Assembly: GCA_964579325.1 (NCBI GenBank)
Contig: CAZOHN010000014.1
Span: forward strand, 1 to 34,687
DNA length: 34,687 nt
Direction: 5' to 3'
DNA from: CAZOHN01 sp964579325
Lineage (GTDB): Bacteria > Pseudomonadota > Alphaproteobacteria > Rhodobacterales > Rhodobacteraceae
Below the pieces are notes generated by a model that worked only from the letters and a program-made list of their open reading frames with translations, made no database searches and was not told the DNA's origin. Numbering within the stretch: the first letter of the stretch is position 1; each line of letters opens with the position of its first letter. The position numbers and the translations under genes were made by a program. This document shows positions 7,521-17,167 of this stretch, piece after piece.

Positions 7521-8861
7521 TCACCCCTCCGCCACAAGGCTGCCGTGAATATCCTCGGCAGCATCGCGCCCCTCGGCCACGGCTGTCACCGTCAGGTCGT
7601 CTCCTCCCGCTGCACAGTCGCCACCAGCCCACACGCCCTTGAGGCTGGTCCGCCCGGCTCCTGTCACGGCAATCTTGCGGCCCGAGAGCCGCAGACCTTC
7701 CGGAGTGCCGTCAAGCACTTGCCCTATGGCCTTGAACACCTGATCGGCCTTGAGCCGGAAGTGGTGGTCGGTGAGGCGCAGCCCGCCCTCCGCTTCTTCG
7801 GTGTAGGCGAACTCGACGGCCTCGACCGCGTTCTCCCCGACGATCCGGACCGGGGCAGCGCCGGTGATGATTCGTACCCCCTTCGACGCCGCGTGGTCCT
7901 GCTCGTAGCTTGAGGCCCCCATGGCCTCGCGCCCGCGTCGGTAGACGATAGTGACGTGTTCGGCACCGAGCAGCTTCGACTGAACCGCGGCATCGACTGC
8001 CGTCATCCCGCCGCCAATCACCACCACATCGCGGCCGACCGAGAGCTTCGACTTGTCGGTCGCCTGGCGCAGGTCGGCGATGAAATCCACCGCATCGCGG
8101 ACATGGGTCCGCTCCTCGCCTTCGGCGTGAAGCGCGTTGACTCCCGCGAGGCCAATTCCGAGGAACACGGCGTCGAAGTCTTGCCGCAGCGCTTCAAGCG
8201 TCAGGTCACGGCCCAGCGTCTCTCCGGTGCGCACCTCGATTCCGCCGATCTTGAGGAGCCAGTCCACCTCCGCCTGCGCGAAGCCACCGGCCGCCTTGTA
8301 GGCGGCGATCCCATACTCGTTGAGGCCACCTGGCTTGTCGCGAGCATCGAACACCACCACGTCGTGGCCATGCATTGCCAGGCGGTGGGCACAGGCAAGT
8401 CCTGCCGGGCCCGCACCCACGACTGCAACCCGCCGGCCGGTGGGCGCGGCACGAGTGAACGGGTGGCTGCCCGTAGACATGAGCACATCGGTTGCGAAAC
8501 GTTGCAGCCGGCCGATCTCGACCGGCTGACCTTCCGCGGCTTCGCGCACGCAAGCCTCCTCGCAGAGCGTCTCGGTCGGGCAGACCCTGGCACACATGCC
8601 CCCGAGGATATTGGCCGCAAGGATCGTCTTGGCCGCGCCTTCAGGGTTGCCGGCCTGGATCTGTCGAATGAACAGAGGGATGTCGATGTCCGTCGGACAG
8701 GCCGTGATGCAGGGCGCATCGTGGCAGAAATAGCAGCGGTCCGCCGCCACTGCGGCCTCATGACGATCGTAGGACGGATAGAGGTCGCCGAAATTGCGGT
8801 CGTAGGCCTCGGCCTGCAGGCGGCCGGGAACCACACCTGGCGTAAGCTGGGTGTTGCCCAT
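7521..8861 (-). CDS. preT: NAD-dependent dihydropyrimidine dehydrogenase, PreT subunit
   Basis: A 446-residue flavoprotein that passes electrons from NAD(P)H to PreA. N-terminal cysteines for iron-sulfur clusters occur in CYFCHDAPCITACPTDIDIP and in GGMCARVCPTETLCEEAC. The FAD-binding motif is VAVVGAGPAGLACAHRLA and the NAD-binding motif DVVVIGGGMTAVDAAVQ, as in the N-terminal half of mammalian dihydropyrimidine dehydrogenase and in glutamate synthase small subunits. The start is ATG 8861 after GGGAGA. The open frame continues 79 codons upstream, but that part has no family resemblance. It is the first gene of a minus-strand group preT – dedA-like – preA. Confidence 0.93.
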   Translation of the reverse strand: MGNTQLTPGVVPGRLQAEAYDRNFGDLYPSYDRHEAAVAADRCYFCHDAPCITACPTDIDIPLFIRQIQAGNPEGAAKTILAANILGGMCARVCPTETLCEEACVREAAEGQPVEIGRLQRFATDVLMSTGSHPFTRAAPTGRRVAVVGAGPAGLACAHRLAMHGHDVVVFDARDKPGGLNEYGIAAYKAAGGFAQAEVDWLLKIGGIEVRTGETLGRDLTLEALRQDFDAVFLGIGLAGVNALHAEGEERTHVRDAVDFIADLRQATDKSKLSVGRDVVVIGGGMTAVDAAVQSKLLGAEHVTIVYRRGREAMGASSYEQDHAASKGVRIITGAAPVRIVGENAVEAVEFAYTEEAEGGLRLTDHHFRLKADQVFKAIGQVLDGTPEGLRLSGRKIAVTGAGRTSLKGVWAGGDCAAGGDDLTVTAVAEGRDAAEDIHGSLVAEG

Positions 8862-8917
8862 TGTCGCGCGTCTCCCGTTGGGACAGTCGTCGATTTCCCC
8901 AACGCTGCCACGGGTCC

Positions 8918-8943
8918 GAAATTTTATCAAACGGTAAATTTTT
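8918..8943. promoter_or_regulatory. AT-rich imperfect palindrome upstream of preT
   Basis: About 26 bases, mostly A/T in otherwise GC-rich DNA, with imperfect dyad symmetry (TTTATC-AAAC-GGTAAA at 8923-8938, flanked by AAATTT on both sides). It lies 60-80 bases upstream of the preT start and within the 257-base region divergent to accB. It does not match the RutR consensus. It may be a promoter or the site of another regulator; no specific protein can be named. Confidence 0.35.
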
Positions 8944-9118
8944 CTGGACACGTTGCCAGGAGCGTTGGTGGACACATCCCGCCGGTTTTTGCGGCACCAG
9001 TTGCCGTGCCAGCCGGAAAGACACGCTTTTCTCGCCGGGGCGGCTACCGTATACACGGTCAACTGCGGCCCCGCGACGAACGACGGGCCGAGGCTCACGA
9101 GGCGAACCCGAGGACGGC

Positions 9119-9619
9119 ATGACCAAACATCCCCACGAGGCCGATGTGGCCTTCATCGAAGCGCTCGCGCGACTTCTGAAGGACAACGATCTGACCGAAC
9201 TCGAAGTGAAGCGTGACTACGGCGAGGACGACAGCCTGAACGTGCGGGTGTCGCGTGCGGCGCCCGCAGTGCACATGGCCGCGGCGCCGGCGCCCTGGTC
9301 TTATCCTCCGACCGCCAGCCCGCCAGCGCCCGTGTCAGCCGCCCCCGTGCCCGTGGCATCCTCACCCGAGGATCCTGCCGAGCATCCCGGCGCCGTCACG
9401 TCGCCGATGGTCGGCACCGTTTACCTTCAGTCCGAGCCCGGTTCGCCCGCCTTCGTCTCGGTCGGCGCGCAGGTGGCCGAGGGCCAGACCGTGCTTATCA
9501 TCGAGGCAATGAAGACGATGAACCAGATCCCGGCACCCCGGGCCGGGACGGTCAAGCGCATTCTCGTGACCGACGGTGCCCCGGTCGAGTACGGCGCCCC
9601 CCTGATGATCATCGAGTGA
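9119..9619 (+). CDS. accB: Biotin carboxyl carrier protein of acetyl-CoA carboxylase
   Basis: A 166-residue carrier. The N-terminal helical part (residues about 5-45) matches AccB (DVAFIEALARLLKDNDLTEL). Next comes an Ala/Pro-rich flexible linker (about 50-90), then the biotinyl domain with the attachment site EAMKTMNQIPAP, where the Lys is biotinylated. The protein carries CO2 from AccC to the carboxyltransferase in the first step of fatty acid synthesis. The frame is open upstream, but the family starts at MTKHPHEADVAF (ATG 9119). The accC start codon overlaps the accB stop (TGATG). Confidence 0.95.
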   Translation: MTKHPHEADVAFIEALARLLKDNDLTELEVKRDYGEDDSLNVRVSRAAPAVHMAAAPAPWSYPPTASPPAPVSAAPVPVASSPEDPAEHPGAVTSPMVGTVYLQSEPGSPAFVSVGAQVAEGQTVLIIEAMKTMNQIPAPRAGTVKRILVTDGAPVEYGAPLMIIE

Positions 9620-10965
9620 TGTTCAAGAAGGTTCTCATCGCCAATCGCGGCGAGATCGCACTGCGCGTGATCCGGGCCTGCCGTGAGATGGGCATCGGGT
9701 CGGTCGCAGTCCATTCGACGGCGGATGCCGACGCCATGCACGTCCGGATGGCCGATGAAAGCGTCTGCATCGGCCCGCCGCCATCCCCCGAAAGCTACCT
9801 GTCGATGCCGGCGATCATTTCGGCCTGCGAGATCACCGGAGCTGAGGCGATCCATCCCGGCTACGGCTTCCTCTCCGAGAATGCGACTTTCGTGCAGATC
9901 GTCGAGGACCATGGGCTCACCTTTATCGGACCCACGGCGGAACATATCCGCATCATGGGCGACAAGATCACCGCCAAGGAGACAGCGAAGTCGCTCGGCA
10001 TCCCGGTCGTGCCCGGGTCAGAGGGCGGGGTGTCGCACTTCGAGACGGCCAAGGTCGTGGCACGCGAGATCGGCTATCCAGTCATCATCAAGGCGACCGC
10101 CGGTGGCGGTGGGCGCGGCATGAAGCTGGCCAAATCCGAAGCGGAACTCGAGACCGCATTCCGCACCGCGCGATCCGAGGCAAAGGCAGCGTTCGGCAAT
10201 GACGAGGTCTACATCGAGAAGTACCTCGGCAGACCGCGACACATCGAGATCCAGGTGTTCGGCGATGGCAAGGGCCGCGCCGTGCACCTTGGAGAGCGTG
10301 ACTGTTCGCTCCAGCGGCGCCATCAGAAGGTGCTAGAGGAGGCCCCGGGACCCGCGATCAGCCCCGAGCAACGCGCCCGGATCGGTGAGGTCTGCTCCGA
10401 TGCAGTGGCCAGGATCGGCTACGCGGGCGCAGGCACGATCGAGTTCCTGTATGAAGACGGCGAGTTCTATTTCATCGAGATGAACACCCGCTTGCAGGTC
10501 GAGCATCCAGTGACCGAGGCGGTCTATGGCGTCGACCTCGTGCGCGAGCAGATCCGCGTTGCGGCGGGCCTGCCGATGGAGTTCCGGCAGGAAAACCTGA
10601 TCCCGCGAGGCCATTCGATCGAGGTTCGGATCAACGCCGAGAAACTCCCGAATTTCGCGCCGTCGCCCGGCAGGGTAACGCAGTACCACGCCCCCGGCGG
10701 CCTTGGCGTGCGCATGGACAGCGCGCTCTATGACGGCTACCGGATCCCACCGTACTACGACAGCCTGATCGGCAAGCTGATCGTCGAGGGCCGTGACCGG
10801 CCCGAGGCGCTTGCCAGGCTTTCCCGGGCGCTCGGCGAGATCATCGTGGACGGGATCGACACGACAATCCCGCTGTTCCGCCAACTCCTTGCCGAGGAGG
10901 ACATCCAGAAGGGTGACTACACGATCCACTGGCTCGAGAAGTGGCTCGCCGAGAACCTGTCCTGA
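9619..10965 (+). CDS. accC: Acetyl-CoA carboxylase, biotin carboxylase subunit
   Basis: A 448-residue ATP-grasp enzyme that carboxylates biotin on AccB using ATP and bicarbonate. The N-terminus MFKKVLIANRGEIALRV is typical. The glycine-rich ATP loop KATAGGGGRGMKLA, the phrase ERDCSLQRRHQKVLEEAPG, and the catalytic/metal region FIEMNTRLQVEHPVTE are all present. Length equals that of E. coli AccC (449). The start is ATG 9619, overlapping the accB stop by one base; an in-frame GTG one codon earlier lies inside accB. The pair is evidently translationally coupled. Confidence 0.97.
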   Translation: MFKKVLIANRGEIALRVIRACREMGIGSVAVHSTADADAMHVRMADESVCIGPPPSPESYLSMPAIISACEITGAEAIHPGYGFLSENATFVQIVEDHGLTFIGPTAEHIRIMGDKITAKETAKSLGIPVVPGSEGGVSHFETAKVVAREIGYPVIIKATAGGGGRGMKLAKSEAELETAFRTARSEAKAAFGNDEVYIEKYLGRPRHIEIQVFGDGKGRAVHLGERDCSLQRRHQKVLEEAPGPAISPEQRARIGEVCSDAVARIGYAGAGTIEFLYEDGEFYFIEMNTRLQVEHPVTEAVYGVDLVREQIRVAAGLPMEFRQENLIPRGHSIEVRINAEKLPNFAPSPGRVTQYHAPGGLGVRMDSALYDGYRIPPYYDSLIGKLIVEGRDRPEALARLSRALGEIIVDGIDTTIPLFRQLLAEEDIQKGDYTIHWLEKWLAENLS

Positions 10966-10978
10966 CCGGGGCGGCGGC

Positions 10979-11623
10979 GTGATCGACCCGCCGCTGACGC
11001 CCGAACTCCTCCTGCGCGCCTATGCGACCGGCGTCTTTCCGATGGCCGAGCGCCGCGATGCGCACGATGTGTTCTGGGTCGATCCGAAACGCCGCGGCGT
11101 GGTCCCGCTAGATGGATTTCGCATTTCGCGGTCGCTCCGGCGCCGCATCCTCCGCGCGCCGTGGACGATACGCACCGACACCGCATTCGGCGACGTGGTT
11201 GCCTCCTGCGCCGACCGGCCGGAAACCTGGATCAACCAACCGATCCTCGACGCCTATCTCGCACTGCGCACCGCGGGCTTCGCCCATTCGCTGGAAGTCT
11301 GGGAGGGAGACGACCTTGCAGGCGGTGTCTACGGCGTCAGCCTCGGCGCAGCCTTCTTCGGCGAGAGCATGTTCTCACGACGGACCGATGCGTCGAAGGT
11401 TGCGCTGGCATACCTGGTTGACCGCCTGCGGCAGGGCGGATTCCTGCTCTTCGACACCCAGTTCCTGACGCCGCACCTCGCCTCTCTGGGGGCTGTCGAG
11501 ATCACCCGGGCCGAGTATCAGCGCCGACTTTCGGAGGCGCTGGCGGCTGCGGCGGACTTCGACCGCGCTGGACCTCCCCCTCAGCCCTCGGGGTTGCTGC
11601 AACGGATGAGCCAAACGTCGTAG
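10979..11623 (+). CDS. aat: Leucyl/phenylalanyl-tRNA–protein transferase
   Basis: A 214-residue transferase that adds Leu or Phe to proteins with N-terminal Arg or Lys, marking them for ClpAP through the N-degron pathway. Family motifs are LLLRAYATGVFPMAE near the N-terminus, FWVDPKRRGVVPLD, TWINQPILDAYLALR, and GGVYGVSLGAAFFGESMFS. The start is GTG 10979, only 13 bases after accC, with a weak GGGG ribosome site; the larger upstream extension reads through accC in another frame and is rejected. The 3' end overlaps the convergent DUF2155 gene by 43 bases. Length is normal for alphaproteobacterial forms. Confidence 0.93.
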   Translation: MIDPPLTPELLLRAYATGVFPMAERRDAHDVFWVDPKRRGVVPLDGFRISRSLRRRILRAPWTIRTDTAFGDVVASCADRPETWINQPILDAYLALRTAGFAHSLEVWEGDDLAGGVYGVSLGAAFFGESMFSRRTDASKVALAYLVDRLRQGGFLLFDTQFLTPHLASLGAVEITRAEYQRRLSEALAAAADFDRAGPPPQPSGLLQRMSQTS

Positions 11624-11955
11624 CGGGAGTGATCGAGCGCATTGAGCGCCGGCGCCGCCGCGATCATCCAGCCCTCGAAGACCGGACCGGTCGCAACGAA
11701 GTCGTCCGTGATGGAAAGCCAGGCGTAGGCGTTCGAAGCCGGGTCGGCCGCCGGATACCGGCATTGGCCGAGCGTGATCGACAATCGACCGATCCGGCCC
11801 GTTCCGCCCTCGGCGAGTGCAAGATCGGTAGTCGCCCCGGCGACCTTGTCCAGGCCGCGGATCAATGCGCCGGGTGCAGTCAGCACATCTTCCGCTCTGG
11901 CGAAACCGCCCCAAGGGGCCAGGATCAGGATCAGGAGCGCGGACCGCAGCCTCAC
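11581..11955 (-). CDS. DUF2155-family periplasmic protein
   Basis: A 124-residue protein starting with GTG 11955, whose GTGA overlaps the mlaD stop. A signal peptide is visible (residues 1-21, ending ARA|EDV). The body carries IRGLDKVAGATTDLALAEG, CRYPAADPASNAYAWLSI and GWMIAAAPALNALDHSRYDVW, which are typical of the DUF2155 family found beside mlaD and NDUFA12 genes in Rhodobacterales. The function is unknown; export to the periplasm is inferred. Its C-terminus overlaps aat in the opposite direction. Confidence 0.85.
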   Translation of the reverse strand: MRLRSALLILILAPWGGFARAEDVLTAPGALIRGLDKVAGATTDLALAEGGTGRIGRLSITLGQCRYPAADPASNAYAWLSITDDFVATGPVFEGWMIAAAPALNALDHSRYDVWLIRCSNPEG

Positions 11956-12425
11956 TCAGCCGCCTCCACGGCTTCGGTTCCGGAACCGTCGCCGGCAACG
12001 AAACGCAACAGCAGGGTAAACAGGCTCACCGCGCCCTGCGTATCGACGATCTCCCCGTCGGGCTCGAGGTTGAACGGCGACCCGCCCGGCTGAAGCTCGA
12101 CAAAGCTGCCGCCCAGAAGCCCTTCCTGCGAGATCAATGCAGCGCTGTCGTCGGGCAGGGTGATGTTGCGATCAACGGTCATGACGGCATCGGCGAAGTA
12201 GGTTTCGGGGTTCAGGGTGAGACCGGTGATCGACCCCACCTTCACCCCGGCGAGCCGGACATCGCTGCCCACTGTCACGCCTTCCACCGACCGGAAGCTC
12301 GCACGGACTTGGTAAGACCCTGCATCGGCTCGCATTCCGGTGACTTGCGCCGCATAGAGGACGAACGTTGCCGCCGCAGCCAGGACCACGCCGCCCACGA
12401 GTACCTCAGTGGTATTCTCCGACAT
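11952..12425 (-). CDS. mlaD: MlaD-type MCE-domain protein of the phospholipid transport system
   Basis: A 157-residue membrane-anchored protein. An N-terminal transmembrane segment (about residues 9-28) is followed by one MCE domain (about 36-115) with VEGVTVGSDVRLAGVKVGSI and ISQEGLLGGSFVELQPGG. MlaD proteins form hexameric rings attached to the MlaFE ABC transporter and move phospholipids across the periplasm. No mlaE, mlaF or mlaC is adjacent. The start is ATG 12425. It is followed with a four-base overlap by the DUF2155 gene and preceded by the NDUFA12-like gene, a conserved arrangement in this group. Confidence 0.9.
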   Translation of the reverse strand: MSENTTEVLVGGVVLAAAATFVLYAAQVTGMRADAGSYQVRASFRSVEGVTVGSDVRLAGVKVGSITGLTLNPETYFADAVMTVDRNITLPDDSAALISQEGLLGGSFVELQPGGSPFNLEPDGEIVDTQGAVSLFTLLLRFVAGDGSGTEAVEAAE

Positions 12426-12446
12426 CAATGCCCTCTCGCAAGGCCC

Positions 12447-12830
12447 CTATTCGGGCGTCCACGCCTCGTAGTCGCGTCGCGGCACTGGCTCGGGCCTATG
12501 CAGCGACCCGGGGGGCACATAGGCCGCGGCCGTCCCGGTCAGGTTCGGAAGGTGCGATTTCTCCCAGTCCTTCTTCTTCGGCGGTGCAGTCGTGGGCGGC
12601 TCGTCCCAGGTATGGTGCAGCCAGCCGTGCCAGTCAGGCGGCACCCGCGATGCCTCGGCCTCGCCGTTGAAGATCACCCATCGCCGCAATCCATCGCGCG
12701 TCTGGTAGAACACGTTGCCCTCGCCATCCTCGCCGACCTTCACGCCGTTCCGCGCGGTGAACAACTGCGTGCCAAGCGTCTGACCGTTCCACCAGGTCAC
12801 GGCGCGCAGGAGCGTGGTCAGAAGTCCCAT
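12447..12830 (-). CDS. NADH:ubiquinone oxidoreductase subunit NDUFA12 family
   Basis: A 127-residue homologue of the complex I accessory subunit NDUFA12 (B17.2), found in mitochondria and alphaproteobacteria. Recognisable parts are WNGQTLGTQLFTARNGVKVGED, split here as NGQTLGTQLFTAR and GVKVGEDGEGNVFYQ, then RRWVIFNGEAEASRVPPDWHG with WLHHTWDEPP. The start is ATG 12830 after AAGGGGAG; a longer frame to 12932 has no resemblance. It is the first gene of the group with mlaD and DUF2155. Confidence 0.93.
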   Translation of the reverse strand: MGLLTTLLRAVTWWNGQTLGTQLFTARNGVKVGEDGEGNVFYQTRDGLRRWVIFNGEAEASRVPPDWHGWLHHTWDEPPTTAPPKKKDWEKSHLPNLTGTAAAYVPPGSLHRPEPVPRRDYEAWTPE

Positions 12831-12933
12831 TCGTATCTCCCCTTCAGGGCGTGCCTTCATATGGCCGAAGCCGGAAGCAAGGTCTAGGGTCGAGGGCTCG
12901 CGCAGATCGGGGACGACGGCACCAACGACCACC

Positions 12934-13332
12934 TCACGTCCTGTCCGCGACCGGCTCCGAAATCCGCGCCGTCACTTCGATCTCGATCTTCATCTCGGGT
13001 TCCTGCAGGCCGGCTACGATCATCGTAGCGGCTGGGCGGGCTGTCGCGAAGGCTTCGGAAGTGATTGGCCAGCAGGCGGGCCAGTCCGCCCGATCGGCCA
13101 GGATGTAACGCACGCGCACCACGTCATTCATGCCCGCCCCCGCCCCGGCCAGCGCCCGACGGATGGTATCGAGCGTGTTTCTGCACTGGGCCTCGACGGT
13201 GTCGGGCATCGTCATCGTGGAATAGTCGTAGCCTGTGGTCCCGGCCACGAATACCCAACCGTCCGCGACAACCGCCCGGGAATATCCGATGGCCTCCTCG
13301 AAGGGCGAGCCTGTCGAAATCAGCCTGCGCAT
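12934..13332 (-). CDS. RidA (YjgF/YER057c/UK114) family protein, downstream of clpX
   Basis: A 132-residue RidA-fold protein. RidA enzymes hydrolyse reactive enamine/imine intermediates to keto acids and ammonia. Visible features are the N-terminal STGSPFEEAIGYSRAV, the central GTTGYDYSTMTMPDTVEAQ, and SEAFATARPAATMIVAGL, where the Arg is the usual carboxylate-binding residue. The start is ATG 13332, four bases after the clpX stop, with GAGG in the clpX end as ribosome site, so the gene is probably co-transcribed with clpX. The specific substrate is unknown. Confidence 0.87.
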   Translation of the reverse strand: MRRLISTGSPFEEAIGYSRAVVADGWVFVAGTTGYDYSTMTMPDTVEAQCRNTLDTIRRALAGAGAGMNDVVRVRYILADRADWPACWPITSEAFATARPAATMIVAGLQEPEMKIEIEVTARISEPVADRT

Positions 13333-13336
13333 CGCC

Positions 13337-14605
<1,269 letters not shown>

Positions 14606-14658
14606 GCACTGTCCTCTACGGTCGCCCGCCGTCCGCCAAAGCCACCCCCACTCTCAAG

Positions 14659-14687
14659 AGTCTAGGACAGCCATTTTCCACGCACAA
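14659..14687 (-). promoter_or_regulatory. Possible clpX promoter
   Basis: On the minus strand, TTGTGC (14687-14682) and TAGACT (14664-14659) are separated by 17 bases, upstream of clpX at 14605. The -10 overlaps the palindrome ACTCTCAAGAGT (14650-14661). This rests on spacing and partial consensus only. Confidence 0.35.
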
Positions 14688-14696
14688 CGCCAAATG

Positions 14697-14711
14697 TGCC
14701 GCAAGGCGGCA
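14697..14711 (-). terminator. Hairpin just after clpP
   Basis: TGCCGC-AAG-GCGGCA is a perfect six-base stem with a three-base loop, starting six bases after the clpP stop on the minus strand. Only a short CATTTG follows, so it is at best a weak or partial terminator, or a 3'-end stabiliser of clpP mRNA. Confidence 0.35.
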
Positions 14712-14716
14712 GGGTG

Positions 14717-15349
14717 TCACTTCGCGTCTTCGGCACCTTTCGGCCGCGAGTCGACGATCTCGTCGATCAGACCCCAGGCCTTGGCGTCTTCCGCCGCCAT
14801 GAAGTTGTCACGCTCCAGCGCGGCCTCGACAGTCTCCAGCGGCTGGCCGGTGTGCTTCACATATATCTCATTCAGGCGACGCTTCAGCTTTTGCGTTTCC
14901 TGCGCGTGGATCATGATGTCTGTCGCCTGGCCCTGATAACCGCCGGAAGGCTGGTGGACCATGATCCGGCTGTTGGGCAGCGAGAAGCGCATTCCCTTCT
15001 CGCCCGCCGTCAGCAGAAGCGAACCCATCGAGGCCGCCTGCCCGATGACCAGGGTCGAGACCTTGGGGCGGATGTACTGCATCGTGTCGTAGATCGAGAG
15101 CCCCGAGGTCACCACGCCGCCGGGGCTGTTGATGTACATCGAGATTTCCTTCGAGGGGTTCTCGGACTCGAGGAAAAGAAGCTGCGCCACGATCAGGCTC
15201 GACATGCCGTCGTGCACCGGGCCAGCGAGGAAGATGATCCGCTCCTTCAGCAGGCGCGAGAAAATGTCGTAGGCGCGTTCGCCCCGGCTCGTCTGCTCCA
15301 CGACCATGGGGACGAGCGTGTTCATGTAGGTGTCGATTGGGTCTCTCAT
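14717..15349 (-). CDS. clpP: ATP-dependent Clp protease proteolytic subunit
   Basis: A 210-residue serine protease subunit that forms the tetradecameric chamber used with ClpX or ClpA. The catalytic residues are Ser107 in GQAASMGS, His132 in MVHQPSGG and Asp181 in LERDNFM. The phrase MYINSPGGVVTSGLSIYDTM is also typical. Length is normal. It lies upstream of clpX with its own promoter-like sequence. Confidence 0.98.
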   Translation of the reverse strand: MRDPIDTYMNTLVPMVVEQTSRGERAYDIFSRLLKERIIFLAGPVHDGMSSLIVAQLLFLESENPSKEISMYINSPGGVVTSGLSIYDTMQYIRPKVSTLVIGQAASMGSLLLTAGEKGMRFSLPNSRIMVHQPSGGYQGQATDIMIHAQETQKLKRRLNEIYVKHTGQPLETVEAALERDNFMAAEDAKAWGLIDEIVDSRPKGAEDAK

Positions 15350-15401
15350 GTCCGCTGCCTCACGTTCCTGGGTGACTTCTAATCCGTGAAACCTTGCCGG
15401 A

Positions 15402-15430
15402 GTCTTAGTTGGGCCTCAGGGGGGGTGCAA
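15402..15430 (-). promoter_or_regulatory. Possible clpP promoter
   Basis: On the minus strand TTGCAC (15430-15425) and TAAGAC (15407-15402) are exactly 17 bases apart, placing a transcript start about 46 bases before the clpP start. The -35 is within CCCTTGCAC, so a heat-shock sigma-32 element (CTTG-type) is also possible, which would fit clpP. The spacer includes a run of seven C. Confidence 0.4.
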
Positions 15431-15518
15431 GGGCAGGGTCGGATGTTTCGGCTGGGTGGCACCCAGGTGATCGGGAGATCGTTGAACCGGTGCGAGCGGA
15501 TGCTGCCCGGCCCCGTGC

Positions 15519-16731
15519 ATGACCCCCGATTTCCCCCCGCTCCGGGCCGCCCGCCTTGAACGGCTGTTCGCCTGCTTGCCTCGTGCCGGGCGCGACTACG
15601 CCGACCTGCGCAACCATGACCTGCCCGGTCACCCCCACGTATCGCGGCTCTCTCCCTATCTCCGTCACCGAATTGTGACCGAGGAGGACATCCTCGCGAC
15701 CGTTCTGGCCAGGCCCCCCCTTCCGCCGTCGACAAGTTCGTCCAGGATGCGTTCTGGCGCACCCATTGGAAAGTTTGGCTCGAGATGCGGCCCTCGGTTT
15801 GGGACAGCTTTCTTCGCGGACTCTAGGCAGCGCAGAACCGCGACCGGACCGAGGCCGGCCTGCACCACCGGTGGCACGCCGCCTGCCGTGGCGAAACCGG
15901 GATCGACGGGCTCGATGGCTGGACGCAAGAGCTTGCCAGCACTGGCTATCTGCACAATCACGCCCGGTTGTGGTTCGCCGCGGTCTGGATCTTCACCCTC
16001 CGCCAGCCCTGGGAGCTTGGAGCGGATTTCTTCCTGCGCAATCTGCTGGATGGCGACCCCGCCTCGAACACGCTCTCGTGGCGTCGGATCGGAGGCCTGC
16101 AGACCGTCGGCAAGGCCTACCTCGCCCGGCCCGACAATGTGGCCCGCAACACTCGAGGCCGTGTGCGGCCTCGCGGTCCGGCATCCGAGGCACTGCCCTT
16201 GCCGAACGCGCGGCCAGCCACGCGACGCCCCTCTCCCACCGGGGACGCATGGGCTCCTGCTCCCGGCACTGGTCTCCTTCTGACCGAAGACAACCTTTCG
16301 CCCGGCTCACTATTCAAGAGCGGCCTTGCGCCAGAGGCGACGTCGGTTCTTCTGGGAGACAGGGGCCGCTCCCCGCTGGCGATCTCGCCTGCCGTGACCA
16401 CATTCACCGAAGGCGCGGCGGCCGACTGCACCGGACGTCGGCAAGCCCGCCTCGGACCAGTGACGGGGCCGCCGCGCGAAGTGGCCGACGTGGTCGCTTG
16501 GGCCAGGAGGTTCGGCTTGCTGCGGGAGGTGATGCCCGACGCCCGGCCGGTTCCGCCGCCGCCCTCGCCGCCGGAACTGCTCGCGCACTTGCCGAGGAGG
16601 GCGTCTCCCGGATGCGCGCGCTCCGCCCCTTCGACGCTGTCTGCCGGCCACATGCGACGCGCGGCTACCTCCGGTTCCGGAAGGCGATTCCGACTCTCTT
16701 GCGCGACCTCGCCCTTCTGCGCCCCGCGTGA
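15519..16731 (+). pseudogene. Broken FAD-binding photolyase/cryptochrome-like gene
   Basis: The reading is split over three frames. Frame one (ATG 15519) gives RAGRDYADLRNHDLPGHPHV and SPYLRHRIVTEEDILATVLAR. Near the C-run at 15711-15720 the match moves to a second frame: AVDKFVQDAFWRTHWKVWLE, a TAG stop at 15824-15826, then GYLHNHARLWFAAVWIFTLR and LDGDPASNTLSWR. Near 16545-16552 it moves again, giving AAGTARALAEEGVSRMRALR and the end at 16731. These segments match FAD-binding-domain proteins related to deoxyribodipyrimidine photolyases. Adding one base at each shift restores family sequence (for example RHPPSAVDKF). Three separate lesions point to a true pseudogene rather than one sequencing error. 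Confidence 0.85.
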
Positions 16732-16735
16732 GCGC

Positions 16736-17125
16736 TCACACCTTCGCTGCCGTCATCTCGACTTCGACCAGGAACTCCGGCCGGGTGAAACCGGATACGA
16801 TCACCAGGGTCGAGGCAGGGAGCCGCCGCACCCCGGCAAGCCAGGCATCGCGCGCCGCCATGTAGGGCAGGAAATGCGAGCGGTCGGTCACGAAGGCATT
16901 GATCCTGATGACGTCTTGCGGCCCCATCCCGGCCTCGGCAAGGATCGCGCCGCAGGCAGCAAGGCAGAGCGCGGCCTGTCCCGCTGCATCCGCCGGGACC
17001 TTGTCGTCAATCCCGATCCCGAGCTGGCCCGAGGTCACGACGAGGCGCGCGCCGGCCGGCACCTCCACGCCGTGGGCATAGCGCCCGAAAGGCGGGCGGA
17101 CCGCGCTGGGATGAAGCTCGCGCAT
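16736..17125 (-). CDS. RidA family protein, divergent from the ABC/deaminase operon
   Basis: A 129-residue RidA-fold protein. Visible are the N-terminal PPFGRYAHGVEVPAGARLV, the central VTSGQLGIGIDD, CLAACGAILAEAGMGPQDV and the end RRLPASTLVIVSGFTRPEFL with VEVEMTAA. The start is ATG 17125, five bases after GGGAGG; a GTG two codons earlier overlaps that site. RidA proteins remove enamine or imine intermediates made by deaminases and flavin oxidases. The gene is divergent from an operon with a deaminase and an FAD oxidoreductase, sharing a 230-base control region, so it may serve that pathway. It resembles the RidA after clpX only in fold. Confidence 0.87.
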   Translation of the reverse strand: MRELHPSAVRPPFGRYAHGVEVPAGARLVVTSGQLGIGIDDKVPADAAGQAALCLAACGAILAEAGMGPQDVIRINAFVTDRSHFLPYMAARDAWLAGVRRLPASTLVIVSGFTRPEFLVEVEMTAAKV

Positions 17126-17167
17126 CGGCACCTCCCTACAAGTTTCGAAAGTGGTAACATGGTGCCG

